This document shows, in pieces, positions 50,487 through 60,353 of a DNA stretch of 64,000 nucleotides. Origin of the DNA: Halosimplex halophilum (GTDB lineage Archaea; Halobacteriota; Halobacteria; Halobacteriales; Haloarculaceae); assembly GCF_004698125.1 (NCBI RefSeq), contig NZ_ML214298.1:1062671-1126670 (forward strand), in the 5' to 3' direction. The number at the start of each line of letters is the position of its first letter. Within the stretch, counting starts at the first letter, position 1. The notes below the pieces were generated by a model. It did not search any database. It had not been told where the DNA came from and saw nothing but the letters and a program-made list of their open reading frames with translations. The translations under genes were made by a program, and so were the position numbers.

Positions 50487-52487
50487 TCAGGCCAGCCACT
50501 CCTCGGGCTTGGTGTCGTAGTCGATGTCGTCGGCCGCGAGGTGCTCGACGGCGTCCCACGGGAGTTCCTCGACGGTGACTTCGTCGCCGTCGTAGCGGAT
50601 CAGCCGCCCCACCTCCTCGGGTTCGGGCTCGCGGTCGCGGCGCTTCGCGACCTCCACGTCGTGCTCGTCGAACTCCTTGACGATGGTCTTGAGGTTGACG
50701 GGTCGGCCCCACAGCTCGAACACGCGCTTCAGCACGTCTTTGGCCTGGCCGATGTCCAGCATGACGCCGTTGTACTGGTGGGCCAACAGGAGTTCGTTGC
50801 GGTTGTTGTAGTTGCCGTCCTCGACGACGACGGTCGGCTTGCCGAAGTTGGTGAACTGCAACATCAGCTTCTTCTTCACGTCGGTGTAGTCCGTCGAGGT
50901 GACCCGGTAGTCGCCGGTCGACTGGGTGTACTCGTAGGTGAAGTAGTCGTTCTCGTCGACGAACTCCTGGGTGAGGAACTCGTCGAGGAAGGTCACGTCG
51001 TTGTGGCTCTCGCGGATCTCCCGCATGCGGTCCCAGCCGCGGGCGTAGTCGACGTTCGCGAGCGCCTCCTCGACGGAGCCGTACCGCGAATCGTCGAACA
51101 TATACCGCGAGACGCGCTCCAGTTCCTCCTGGCTCACTCCCGAGACGAACCCGCGGTTCTGGGGCTTGGTCAGCGAGTAGTGGCGCTCGGCCAGCCCCTC
51201 GTAGGTCAGCACCTTCCACGGGTAGGTCTCGGCGTCGACCTCCCCCGAGCGAGCCGCTTCTAGCGCCTCGGCGTCGACGCGGGGGTCGTCGGGGTCCAGG
51301 TCGTCGAGGTGTCCGACTACCGAGGCCACTTCGGGGTCGGGTTCGATCAGGTTCAGGACCCGCTCGAAGTCGACGGTGTCGTGGAAGTTGCGCCAGGTGA
51401 TGCCGTCGACCCGGAGCAGGTGTTCGACGACCTCGCGGCGGTTGGTCGTGTTCTCGACGTAGTTCCAGATCTCCAGGCCGAGCTTGTAGGGATTGAGTCC
51501 CGACGAGCCCAGCACCTTCGCCATGTGGTCGGCGTAGAGGACGAACTCGTCGTCGCCCGCGAAGTTCTCCCCGGTCATCATCGCCGACTCCCAGTAGGCG
51601 GCCCAGCCCTCGTTCATCACCTTCGTCATCTTCTGGGGGGCGAAGTAGTAGGCCTCCCGGCGGAGCATCTCCAGGACCTCCTTCTGCCAGTCGGCCATCT
51701 CGGTGGCCTTCGCGGCGTCGCCGTCGTACTGCATCCCGTGCTTGCGGAGGAACCCGAGCACGTCCTTCTCCGGTTCGGCGGGGAAGGAGGCGCCGTCCTC
51801 GTCGTCGGCCTGGGCCTCCAGCCACTCCTCGCTGAAGACCTGCCCCTTGACCTCGTCGGAGAGGTCCAGCTCCTCCAGCTGTTCGGCCGCGTCCGCGGTG
51901 TCGTGCTCGTCGATGAGGTCGATCCGGGTGTCGATGGGCTCGTAGGGGACGTGCTGGTCGATGTTGTCCTCGAGCGTGAGCACGTGGTCGATCCACTTCT
52001 CGACCGCCCCGCGGTCGATCTCGGGGTCGGTCATGAACTCCTCGATGGCGTCGGCGTGGCGGGCCAGCATCGCCGCCGCGTTGGGGTCGTCGGCGAACAT
52101 CCCGAACCACTCGTTGTTCGCGAAGAAGTCCGCGTGGGCCTCGACGTGGGTGATCACGGCCTTCTGGTCGGCAAGGGTGTTCGACTCCTGGAGAAAGGCG
52201 TGGGAGGGGTCGTCGTTGTTGACGATCTCGAAGGCCTTGCCGCCGAGGAACTGCCCCTGTTTCTGCTGGCGGTCGTACTTCATGCCCCACCGCCAGTGGG
52301 GATAGCGCTGCTGGAACCCGCCGTAGGCGATGAGCTCGTTCATCTCGTCGTAGTCGACGATCCAGTAGTTCACCTCGTAGGGGTCGAGCCCGAGCTTGCG
52401 GGCGAGGTTGCTCGCCTCGTCGACCGGCTCCTCGAGGTCGGCGGCGATACGCTGGGCCTCGATCCGGTCGTCCATCGGGCGGCTCAT
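50487..52487 (-). CDS. SpoVR family protein
   Basis: 666 residues, the usual SpoVR length plus an acidic N-terminal tail. Conserved blocks: WGMKYDRQQKQGQFLGGKAF, HVEAHADFFANNEWF, MTKVMNEGWAAYWES, PYKLGLEIWNYVENTTNRRE and KPTVVVEDGNYNNRNELLLA. In bacteria YcgB/SpoVR sits in an operon with PrkA and YeaH, and its function is still unclear. Stop of the preceding gene lies 25 bases upstream. Confidence 0.88.
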   Translation of the reverse strand: MSRPMDDRIEAQRIAADLEEPVDEASNLARKLGLDPYEVNYWIVDYDEMNELIAYGGFQQRYPHWRWGMKYDRQQKQGQFLGGKAFEIVNNDDPSHAFLQESNTLADQKAVITHVEAHADFFANNEWFGMFADDPNAAAMLARHADAIEEFMTDPEIDRGAVEKWIDHVLTLEDNIDQHVPYEPIDTRIDLIDEHDTADAAEQLEELDLSDEVKGQVFSEEWLEAQADDEDGASFPAEPEKDVLGFLRKHGMQYDGDAAKATEMADWQKEVLEMLRREAYYFAPQKMTKVMNEGWAAYWESAMMTGENFAGDDEFVLYADHMAKVLGSSGLNPYKLGLEIWNYVENTTNRREVVEHLLRVDGITWRNFHDTVDFERVLNLIEPDPEVASVVGHLDDLDPDDPRVDAEALEAARSGEVDAETYPWKVLTYEGLAERHYSLTKPQNRGFVSGVSQEELERVSRYMFDDSRYGSVEEALANVDYARGWDRMREIRESHNDVTFLDEFLTQEFVDENDYFTYEYTQSTGDYRVTSTDYTDVKKKLMLQFTNFGKPTVVVEDGNYNNRNELLLAHQYNGVMLDIGQAKDVLKRVFELWGRPVNLKTIVKEFDEHDVEVAKRRDREPEPEEVGRLIRYDGDEVTVEELPWDAVEHLAADDIDYDTKPEEWLA

Positions 52488-52512
52488 GGTCGGTCCTCCG
52501 TGGTCGGGCAGT

Positions 52513-53823
52513 TCATTGTGAGTCCTCCTCGGTGCTGAGGATGTCGTAGATGGCGTCGACCACGTCGTCCGGCCCGGAAACGTAGGCGACGGCCACGTCG
52601 TCGGCGTCGCGGAAGTTCCGCTCGACCTCCTCGGCGTGGGTCGCGTTGATCGCGTTGCCGCTCGGCTGGGTCTCCACGTACGCGTGGAGGTTCGCCGGGA
52701 TCTGCTCCATCAGCGGGACGACGTGCTCCTCGGTGTCGTTGGAGGAGTTCTCGGAGTCGCCCGCGGCGAACACGTAGCGGTTCCACTCGCTCCAGGGGTA
52801 CTCCTCCAGCAACTCGGCGGCGAGTTCGTAGGCGCTGGAGATGCGCGTCCCGCCGCCGCTGCGGATGCCGAAGAACTCGTCGCGCTCGACCTCCCAGGCG
52901 TCGGCGTCGTGGGCGATGTAGACGAACTCGGCGTTGTCGTACTTGCCCTGGAGGTACCAGTCCAGCGGGGTGAAGGTCCTCTCGACCAGCTCCCGCTTCT
53001 TCTGGCGCATCGACCCGGACACGTCGCGGATGTTGACGACGACGACGTTCTTCTCCCGCTCCTCGACGATCTCGGGGTAGCGGTAGCGCTCGTCCTCCCG
53101 GCGGAACGGCACCTCCTCGATGCCTTCCCGGCGGATGCGCTGGGCGGTGTCGACCCGCTCGGTCTCGGCCTCCATCTCCGCCAGGCTCCCCCAGGTCGTC
53201 CTCTCGTCGCCGGGGATCTCGGCGTAGGCCTCCTCGATCCAGGCGCGGGAGACGGGCATGTTCTCGCCGCGGGCCCACTCGAAGACGCGGGCGGGGCCCC
53301 AGCCGTCGATCTTCAGGGCCTCCCGCACGTAGTCGCGGTCGAAGTCCATCGCGAGCTTGCGCTTCAGCCCCTGCTTGAACAGCCGCTCGAAGTCCAGCGT
53401 CGACGTGGGGCCCGAGCGGGTGATGTCCGTGAAGTCGCCCTCGGTCTCCTCGATCACCTTCTTGCCCTTCGGTTCGAGGTCGAGGCCGAGCTGCTCGTCG
53501 AGCTCTTGGGCGAACTCCTCGGGGTCCATCTCGTAGTACTCGTGTTCGCCGCCCTCCTCGCCGGGGTCGCCGTCGTCGTCGCCGTCGTCGCCCGGCTGGG
53601 GCTCGGCGTCGACGGGGTCACCCTCCTCGGCGTCGCCCTGGCCGACCCCGCCCTTGTCGCGCTGGTCGTAGGCGAACTCCGGGAGGTCGACGATCTTGAT
53701 CGGCACCCGCACGGAGTCGGGCCGGCTCTGGCCGAGGTCGCCGTACTGGATGAACTCCGACAGATCCTGCCGGCGCTCCTCACCGACCTCACGGTAGCGT
53801 TCGAGGTCCTCTCTCAGCCCCAT
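52513..53823 (-). CDS. DUF444 (YeaH/YhbH) protein with VWA domain
   Basis: 436 residues. The MIDAS motif DVSGS (267-271) lies in [20 protein letters not shown]. The region upstream has an acidic low-complexity insert (about 60-95). Conserved blocks include [13 protein letters not shown] and [20 protein letters not shown]. YeaH pairs with PrkA in stress adaptation. It starts 16 bases after the PrkA-type gene before it. Confidence 0.88.
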   Translation of the reverse strand: MGLREDLERYREVGEERRQDLSEFIQYGDLGQSRPDSVRVPIKIVDLPEFAYDQRDKGGVGQGDAEEGDPVDAEPQPGDDGDDDGDPGEEGGEHEYYEMDPEEFAQELDEQLGLDLEPKGKKVIEETEGDFTDITRSGPTSTLDFERLFKQGLKRKLAMDFDRDYVREALKIDGWGPARVFEWARGENMPVSRAWIEEAYAEIPGDERTTWGSLAEMEAETERVDTAQRIRREGIEEVPFRREDERYRYPEIVEEREKNVVVVNIRDVSGSMRQKKRELVERTFTPLDWYLQGKYDNAEFVYIAHDADAWEVERDEFFGIRSGGGTRISSAYELAAELLEEYPWSEWNRYVFAAGDSENSSNDTEEHVVPLMEQIPANLHAYVETQPSGNAINATHAEEVERNFRDADDVAVAYVSGPDDVVDAIYDILSTEEDSQ

Positions 53824-53839
53824 GGTTCACCTCCGGTTC

Positions 53840-56122
53840 TCAGTCCCATTTGTAACTCACCTGGCTCATGACGTGGCGGCTGGTCAGCTCCGCCGAGGCG
53901 GCGCTGTAGCCGAACATTTCCTGCATGTTCTCGACGGTCTGCTCCTTGAGGTCGGCCGTCTCGGTGCCGCTCGGCGGCTCGTCCCACTGCCGGGGGTCGA
54001 AGTCCTCGTAGGCTCGCTTCACGTCGTCCCACGAGTGGCTGCCCAGGACCGTCTGGATGACCGGGATCTCCTTGGGCGATACGTCCTCGACGCCGAACTG
54101 TTCGTCACGTCGCTGCCAGGCGTGGCGGTTGAGTGCGGTGATGATCTTCTCCTCGCGGAACGCCTCGACGGCGTCGTCGGGGCGGTTACCCGCGTAGTTG
54201 TCCTCGTCGAAGCGGCCGAGGTGCTCGACCTCGAAGACCTTCATCTTCAGCGGGTCGGGGTCGACGTACTCGCCGCGCTCGTTCTCGATGCGCTCGTCGG
54301 TCGACCAGGCGTAGACGTGCTCGATGTACTCCTCGACTGTCTCCTCGTCGACGCGCTTGTCGCGCATCATCGCGTCGAGCACGTCCGCCTCCTGCTCGCC
54401 GAAGACGTGGTTTTTCACCGGCACCACGCGCTCCTCGAAGTCCGCGGCCTCGGCGTTCGAGAAGACGGGCGCCGACGAGAGGTCCTCGGCCATCGCGTTG
54501 AGGATGTCCCGTGGCATGACGACGTGCTCGACCGGCAGGTCGGCGTGGTGGCGGTCCTGCTCGCGGTGGAACAGGTCGGCGATCTCGTCGCGCGTGTACG
54601 TGACGGGGATGCCGTGGTCGCCGTCGGTGCCCTCGTCGGTGAACTCGAACTCGTCGGCCTCGACCCGCTCGTCGCCCTCCTGGAGGTAGCCCCGGTCGAA
54701 GAGCAGGGCCTTGTCGACCAGGTCGTGGCCGCTGGGCACGTCGCTCACGTCGAGCCTGGTGACGACGGCGTACAGCGCCGCGGCCTCCAGCGCGTGGGGC
54801 GCCAGTTCCTTCGCGTTGACCTCGTCGTTCTCGTCGCGGACGTGGACGGTCAGCGGCTCCTGGATCCACTCCTCCAGCTCGCTCCACGAATCGGCGTCCC
54901 ACACCTCGGTCTCGTCGGTCAGTTCCCGCCGGAGCAGTTCGGTCTCCAGCGAGAGGTTGGTCAGGTAGGTGAACTCGTGTTTGTCGAGCCGGCGTTTCAG
55001 CGCCTTCAGCGGGTCCTGTCCCTCGCGGTCGGCGTGCTGGTTGAGCTGGGCTTCCAGGTCCGGGTTCGAGATGATGATCATCTGGGTGTCGATGTCCATC
55101 CCGATGCCCTTGTCCAGCTTCACCGACCGCTCGTCGGGGACGTTCAGCAGCTTCTGGAGCAGGTCGGCGTGCTGGGCGGCGTCCTCGACGACGGTCAGCA
55201 GGCCGTTGCCCTGCGAGAGCACGCCGTCGTAGGAAAAGGCCTGGGGGTTCTTCCGGCCGCGGGAGTCGAGTTCCTGGAGCATCCCGCGCATCCACGACCC
55301 CACGAGGCGCTCCTTGGGCGGCCCCTCGTCCTCGGAGTGGAGGACGCCGATCCCCTGGCCCACGTCGACGACGTAGTTCTTCACGCGGAGGTGCTGGGGG
55401 TCGGTGATGGCGGAGAACAGCTCCTCGACGCCCTGGCGGCGGTAATGCTCCTCCAGGTAGTCGTAGGCCTCCCGGCAGAACGGGTCGAGTTCGCTCTCGG
55501 CGCGGACCGGGATGTGGTCGTCCAGTTCCTCGTTGAGCCGGGCGACCAGGTCCTCGCGCACGTCCCCGGGGAACACCGAGAGGGGATGGGACTGGACGGG
55601 GCTCTCGTACCAGTCGTCCTCGTCGGCGACCGGCTCGTCGGCGTAGGTCAGCCCGGCCGAGTCGCCGCTCGCGCCGGCGACGTTCCACTCGACGGTGTAC
55701 CGGCGGCCCTCGTCGGTCTTCGAGTACTCGCGCAGCCCGTTGATGAGACAGCGCTTCAGCTCGGACTTGCCCGTCGCGGTGGGGCCGTCGAGCCAGACGA
55801 TCTTCTCGTCTTTGCCGCGGCCGGCGGCGATCGAGCGCAGGTCGTCGACGAAGGCGTTCAGGACCTCGGTGTTGCCGAGGATGGCGTGCTCGCCGTCGTT
55901 GTTCGGGTCGTCGAAGAAGCGGTAGCGCTCCTTCTGTTCGCCCTCCTCGATCACCGTGCGGGTCCCGGCGGCCTCGATGGCGCTGAGCAGGTACTTCGAG
56001 GCGTGGGCGGCCAGCCCCGGCCGTTCGAGCACGAGGTCGACGTACTCGGCGAGGCTGCGGGGCTCCTCGTAGGTGCGGTCGAGCGAGCGGTCGGCCTCGC
56101 CGATGAAGTCGTTGCCGCTCAT
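53840..56122 (-). CDS. PrkA-type serine protein kinase, second paralogue
   Basis: 760 residues. Walker A is GPTATGKS (113-120), followed by AAA-like and kinase-related segments and a long C-terminal region. Compared with the first kinase it has Thr-Ala where that one has Val-Gly-Ser and is about 70 residues longer. It begins one base after the stop of the first (TGACATG). Having both in one operon suggests they act as a pair. Catalytic residues cannot be assigned by eye. Confidence 0.8.
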   Translation of the reverse strand: MSGNDFIGEADRSLDRTYEEPRSLAEYVDLVLERPGLAAHASKYLLSAIEAAGTRTVIEEGEQKERYRFFDDPNNDGEHAILGNTEVLNAFVDDLRSIAAGRGKDEKIVWLDGPTATGKSELKRCLINGLREYSKTDEGRRYTVEWNVAGASGDSAGLTYADEPVADEDDWYESPVQSHPLSVFPGDVREDLVARLNEELDDHIPVRAESELDPFCREAYDYLEEHYRRQGVEELFSAITDPQHLRVKNYVVDVGQGIGVLHSEDEGPPKERLVGSWMRGMLQELDSRGRKNPQAFSYDGVLSQGNGLLTVVEDAAQHADLLQKLLNVPDERSVKLDKGIGMDIDTQMIIISNPDLEAQLNQHADREGQDPLKALKRRLDKHEFTYLTNLSLETELLRRELTDETEVWDADSWSELEEWIQEPLTVHVRDENDEVNAKELAPHALEAAALYAVVTRLDVSDVPSGHDLVDKALLFDRGYLQEGDERVEADEFEFTDEGTDGDHGIPVTYTRDEIADLFHREQDRHHADLPVEHVVMPRDILNAMAEDLSSAPVFSNAEAADFEERVVPVKNHVFGEQEADVLDAMMRDKRVDEETVEEYIEHVYAWSTDERIENERGEYVDPDPLKMKVFEVEHLGRFDEDNYAGNRPDDAVEAFREEKIITALNRHAWQRRDEQFGVEDVSPKEIPVIQTVLGSHSWDDVKRAYEDFDPRQWDEPPSGTETADLKEQTVENMQEMFGYSAASAELTSRHVMSQVSYKWD

Positions 56123-56123
56123 G

Positions 56124-58190
56124 TCACTCTTCCATCTCGCTCTTTGCGACCTCCGCACCGGCGAACTCTAGCACCTCCCGCGCGCCCTCCTCGGAGTAGC
56201 CCTGCTCGATGAGCGCGTCGATCCACTCGTTGCGCTCGTCGTCGTCCATCTCGCCGCTCGACACCAGCGCCGAGAAGTTGATGTTGTGCTTCTTGTCCTC
56301 CCAGAGCTTCCGTTCGAGGGCGCGCCGCAGCCGGTCGTTGTCCTGCGGGTTGAACGTGTCCCCTTCGCGCGCGCGACGCGAGACCCAGTTGGACACTTCC
56401 TGGCGGAAGTCGTCCTTGCGGTCCTCGGGGAGGTCGAGTTTCTCCTCGACGCCCCGGAGGAACTGCTCGTCCGGTTCCTGCTCGCGACCCGTGATCTCGT
56501 CCTCGACGGTGTCGTCGTCGATGTAGGCCATCACGTGGTCCATGTACTTCTCGCCCTGGCGCTGGATCTCGTCGACGTCGTAGGCCAGCGCGTGGCGCAC
56601 GTCCTCGATGGCCCGTTCCTTGTACTCCTCGCGGACGAGTTCGAGGTAGCGGTGGTAGGTCTCGAACCGATCTTCCGGGATGGAGCCGTGGTTCTCGATG
56701 TTTGCTTCGAGGTGGTTGAACGTCGTCAGCGGCGAGAGGAAGTCCCGCGAGCGGTGCATCGAGTCCATGATCGCCTCGGCGATCTCGTCGCCGATGAACC
56801 GCGGCGAGACGCCCTCCATGCCCTCGCCGATCTCGGCCTTCTCCGCGGCCTCGTCGCGGAGCTTCTTCACGTCGATGTCCTCGGCCTCGTCGATCTCCCC
56901 GTTGTAGGCCTTGGCCTTCTGGACGAGGGTGACGTTGCCGGTGTCGGGCTCCTCGATGCGGGTGAGCACGCCGAACAGGCCCGCCATCTCCAGGGTGTGG
57001 GGCTCGACGATGATATCGGGGAGGTCGGCGTTGTCGAGCATCTTCTCGTAGATGCGCGCCTCCTCCTCGTACTGGAGGACGTACGGGAAGTCGATCCGCT
57101 TGGTGCGGTCGTTGAACGCCTCCATCTTCTCGTCGCCCTTCTTGTCCTTGTACTCGGGCATGTTCGTCCGTCCGACGATCACCTGGTCGATGTCGATCCG
57201 GGGGTTGTTCTTCGGCTTGATCGTCTGTTCCTGCGTGGCGTGCAGGAAGTCGTAGAGGAACTCCCGCTGGAGTTTGAGTAACTCTTCGCCGGAGAAGATA
57301 CCCCGGTTGGCGTTACAGAACGCCCCCGAGTAGTCGAACGCCCGGGGGTCCGACTCGCCGTAGACGGCGATCTTCGAGTAGTTGACGTCGCCGGTGAGTT
57401 CCGTCTCGTCCTGGTTTTTCTTGTCCTTGGGCTCGAACGTCTCGATGGCCTGGCGCATGTTCTCGTCGGCGACCAGGCGGATGATCTCGACGTGATTTTC
57501 GAGGACCTGCTGGAGGTCGTCGTCGTAGTGGGCCAGCAGGCGGTCCATGTAGAACTCGCTGGCCGGATCGAGGGCCTGCTCGTTACGGATGGTGTAGGGG
57601 GCGTCCAGCTGTTCGTTGATGTCCTCGATGACCCGGTCCCGTTGCTCCTGGGGGAGCAGGACGAGCGGGTCCTGGTTCATCGGGGAGCGGACGGTGTCGT
57701 CGGCGGGGTCCTGGTCGGGGATGACGTCGCAGAGGTTGGTCCACCGGAAGGTGTACATCCGCCCGGCCTCCGAGCGGGTGTAGTCCTCGTAGTAGCGACG
57801 GACCTGGCGGTCGAAGTCGGACTTGCCGGAGCCGACCGGGCCGAGCAGGAGCTTGATGCGCTTCTGTGGGCCGAGCCCGCGAGCGCCGGATTTCACCTTG
57901 TTGACGAACTCGTGGATCGACTCGTGGACGATCCGCCCGTAGAAGGTGTTCTCGCCGTCGTTCAACGGATCCTCCGAGGCGAGTTTGTACTCGACGACGC
58001 CGGCGTCCTCGTCGTACTCGGTGCCGTAGTAGTCGAACATGTCGGCAACGCGCTGGTGGGCGTTGCGGGCGATCGTGGGCTCGTCGTAGAGCTGGTCCAG
58101 GTACGCGTCGAACGACCGGTGCTCCCGGAGGTCCGCGGGGATCGTGTCTCTGTACTCTCGACTCAGCTCTTCGAGGGTTTCCTGTGTCAT
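56124..58190 (-). CDS. PrkA-type serine protein kinase, first paralogue
   Basis: 688 residues, the canonical PrkA length. Walker A is GPVGSGKS (117-124), then WTNLCDVIPDQDP and NANRGIFSGEELLKLQREFL, RTNMPEYKDKKGDEKMEAF and FPYVLQYEEEARIYEKMLDN of the family. The C-terminal cAMP-kinase-like half follows. PrkA kinases phosphorylate few known substrates in bacteria. First gene of a four-gene operon ending in SpoVR. A long leader precedes it. Confidence 0.87.
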   Translation of the reverse strand: MTQETLEELSREYRDTIPADLREHRSFDAYLDQLYDEPTIARNAHQRVADMFDYYGTEYDEDAGVVEYKLASEDPLNDGENTFYGRIVHESIHEFVNKVKSGARGLGPQKRIKLLLGPVGSGKSDFDRQVRRYYEDYTRSEAGRMYTFRWTNLCDVIPDQDPADDTVRSPMNQDPLVLLPQEQRDRVIEDINEQLDAPYTIRNEQALDPASEFYMDRLLAHYDDDLQQVLENHVEIIRLVADENMRQAIETFEPKDKKNQDETELTGDVNYSKIAVYGESDPRAFDYSGAFCNANRGIFSGEELLKLQREFLYDFLHATQEQTIKPKNNPRIDIDQVIVGRTNMPEYKDKKGDEKMEAFNDRTKRIDFPYVLQYEEEARIYEKMLDNADLPDIIVEPHTLEMAGLFGVLTRIEEPDTGNVTLVQKAKAYNGEIDEAEDIDVKKLRDEAAEKAEIGEGMEGVSPRFIGDEIAEAIMDSMHRSRDFLSPLTTFNHLEANIENHGSIPEDRFETYHRYLELVREEYKERAIEDVRHALAYDVDEIQRQGEKYMDHVMAYIDDDTVEDEITGREQEPDEQFLRGVEEKLDLPEDRKDDFRQEVSNWVSRRAREGDTFNPQDNDRLRRALERKLWEDKKHNINFSALVSSGEMDDDERNEWIDALIEQGYSEEGAREVLEFAGAEVAKSEMEE

Positions 58191-58741
58191 GCTATCACGG
58201 ACAGTTCGCGTCGAACTGTGCTTGCGTCAGCGCGCTCGTGCTGACGGTTCGCGACCGGCGAAGGCCGCTCGTGGTCCGGCGCATCGCTCCCGGGACTGCC
58301 CGCTCGGCCCTCGGGGCGGCGTCGCTCGACGATCGGGTGCCGTCGAAACCGCCGGGGCGAGTCCGTTGTCACGTGTGAACACCTACCAGCCGCGAATCGC
58401 GCGGGCGACCCTGCGGCGTCTGCGGCAGCGTACCGTGGAGCAACCACCGATACTAATAATATATGAGTTCTACTCGCTTAAAAACCTTTTCGCGGCACCG
58501 ATATCTCGGCCCGTTAATTCCCGGGAAAGACGCTCGAAAATAGCACGATGGCGTTCGATTCGTGTGACTAATACCCACGCGCGACCGACGGCGTATATAA
58601 ACGATTGTCGGTTCGTCCGGACCAGAGCGGTCGTAGCGGGCGATCCACGGGCCCGTTCGAGGCGGCCGACCCGCGTGCTCTGGTCGGGGCCTGCCCGGCG
58701 CCGACCGCGGGACTCTTTGGCCGCGGGGTTCATCGGGAGAT
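58191..58741. promoter_or_regulatory. Long AT-rich leader and divergent promoter region of the PrkA operon
   Basis: 551 bases with no gene. The minus side has a TATA-like TTTTTAAG (58478-58485), which would put a leader of about 260-270 bases in front of prkA. The run TACTAATAATATATGAG (58451-58467) is another candidate. On the plus side, GTATATAAAC (58593-58602) is a strong TATA with no gene directly after it, and CTCTTTGG (58713-58720) suits the next gene. Confidence 0.5.
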
Positions 58742-59125
58742 ATGGCATTCGAGGGGCTGGCCGACGACTGGGTGGTCTGGTCGGACGAGTCCGAGAAGGC
58801 CGTGCTGGCCTACCGGCCGGACGTGTTCGACGGCGGGGCGTTCCCCGCGCCGTGTCTGCCCACCATCTACCTCACGAAGGGCCGCCGCAGTCGCCATCCC
58901 GGCACCCGGACCCGGCCGAGCGACCCCTGGGTCGTCACGCTCTACCTCGAACCGGAGGTGAACCGCTCGCCCGAGGAGTACGACACCCGCGCGGCCGCCG
59001 AGGCCGGGGCGGTCGAGCTGGCCGAGCGGTTCGCCGACGGCGGGATCGACTACCGCGACCTCTACCAGGTGCCCCGGGAGGGGTACTTCGGAAAGCTCGA
59101 CGAGCTGACCGGCCGCGGGGACTGA
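58742..59125 (+). CDS. Haloarchaeal conserved protein (DUF5820-like)
   Basis: 127 residues, soluble. The start MAFEGLADDWVVWSDESEKA and later LYLEPEVNRSPEEYDTRAAA and DLYQVPREGYFGKLDELTGR match what I remember of DUF5820. No catalytic motif or membrane helix. Function unknown. Confidence 0.6.
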   Translation: MAFEGLADDWVVWSDESEKAVLAYRPDVFDGGAFPAPCLPTIYLTKGRRSRHPGTRTRPSDPWVVTLYLEPEVNRSPEEYDTRAAAEAGAVELAERFADGGIDYRDLYQVPREGYFGKLDELTGRGD

Positions 59126-59258
59126 GACGCCCGTTCCCGTGGCGCGGGCTCCCGCCCGTCGGGGCCGCTCGGCCGGTCGCGGTTCTCCCGGCCGGTCGCG
59201 ATTCCCGCGACGGGTCGCGGCCGGGGAACTTAATCCGCGTCGCCGTCAACCCTCGTGC

Positions 59259-59708
59259 ATGTCGACGCTCACGCTCGTCGGGTCCCGCCTGGCCGAGCCC
59301 GGACAGGAGTTCGTCTACCGGGGCGAGGCGAGCGCCTGCGACGGATGCCCGTACCGCGACCAGTGCCTCACGCTCACCGAGGGGCGGCGCTACCGCGTCG
59401 ACTCCGTCCGCGAGAACGGGAGCACGCTCGACTGCGGCGTCCACGACTCGGGCGTCGTCGCCGTCGAGGTCGTCCCCGCGAGCGTGCGCGCGAACGTCGC
59501 GAGCGCCAGCGCCTACGCCGGGAGCAAGGTGTCGCTGGAGGGGCCCTGTCCGCACACCGACTGCCCGAGCCACGAGCTGTGCGAGCCCGAGGGCGTGGCG
59601 TTCGACGAACAGCGGCGCATCGAGACGGTCGTCGGCGACCCGCCCCACGACTTCTGCGCGCTGGACCGGGAGCTGACCACCGTCGAGTTCGAGGCCCACG
59701 AGGAGTGA
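59259..59708 (+). CDS. UPF0179 family protein
   Basis: 149 residues. Cys-rich: DGCPYRDQC, TLDCGVHDSG, PCPHTDCPSHELCEPEGV and HDFCAL. The opening MSTLTLVGSRLAEPGQEFVY and the Cys layout are those of UPF0179, an archaeal family probably binding a metal or cluster. The TATA-like ACTTAATC at 59228-59235 is 24-31 bases ahead. The stop overlaps the next start by three bases (GTGA). Confidence 0.85.
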   Translation: MSTLTLVGSRLAEPGQEFVYRGEASACDGCPYRDQCLTLTEGRRYRVDSVRENGSTLDCGVHDSGVVAVEVVPASVRANVASASAYAGSKVSLEGPCPHTDCPSHELCEPEGVAFDEQRRIETVVGDPPHDFCALDRELTTVEFEAHEE

Positions 59709-60319
59709 CGGCCCGCGACTCGCGAGCACCGGACGGACACGAGCGCCCGACGGGAACGTCGTACGTCGACGACGACTGGGTGCGGAGCCCGCCCGCCGGG
59801 AAGACCGTGCTGTTCACGGACCGGCCCGACGACCCCGACCGGGACCCGCTGCGCTTCGAGATGTGGCTCGACGCCGACGGGTCCCACGGGCCGATGCGCC
59901 ACGTCCACCCCGAACAGGACGAGTTCTTCGAGGTCGTCGACGGCCGGCTGGGGGTCTTCCACGAGGGGACGACGACCGAGCACGGGCCGGGCGAGCGCGT
60001 CGAGATCCCCGCGGGCGACGAACACCGGTTCTGGAACGCGGGGTCGACGGACCTGCACCTCCGGGGCGGCGTCGACCCGGGGCTGCGGACGGAACCGTTC
60101 ATGCGGATCACCTACGGGCTGGCCCGCGACGGCGAGCCGGTCACGCCCTCCGGGATGGTGCTGAACCTCCTCCGGGTCGCCGTGCTCCTCGCGGAGTTCG
60201 ACGACATGCTCTACCTCGCGGGCGCGCCCGTGTGGCTCCAGCGGCTCGGCGTCGACGCGCTCGCGCCGGTCGGGCGGCTGCTGGGGTACGGGAACGCGTA
60301 TCCGGAGTACCGACCGTAA
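59705..60319 (+). CDS. Cupin-domain protein
   Basis: 204 residues from GTG. The cupin double-strand motif is HVHPEQDEFFEVVDGRLGVF then PGERVEIPAGDEHRFWNAGS, with the H-x-H...E...H metal set. A hydrophobic C-terminal region of about 65 residues (VLNLLRVAVLLAEFDDML) may lie in the membrane. Enzymatic or regulatory function is not visible. Coupled to the UPF0179 gene. Confidence 0.78.
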   Translation: MTARDSRAPDGHERPTGTSYVDDDWVRSPPAGKTVLFTDRPDDPDRDPLRFEMWLDADGSHGPMRHVHPEQDEFFEVVDGRLGVFHEGTTTEHGPGERVEIPAGDEHRFWNAGSTDLHLRGGVDPGLRTEPFMRITYGLARDGEPVTPSGMVLNLLRVAVLLAEFDDMLYLAGAPVWLQRLGVDALAPVGRLLGYGNAYPEYRP

Positions 60320-60353
60320 GGACCGCTTCGCTCGGCGTGGGGGCGGCCGCGCC

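Noticed and set aside
53822..56212. Long plus-strand frame antisense to the second PrkA gene
   Set aside because: Val/Leu/Gly/Asp-rich antisense text with no domain. The sense gene has a Walker A and correct operon spacing.
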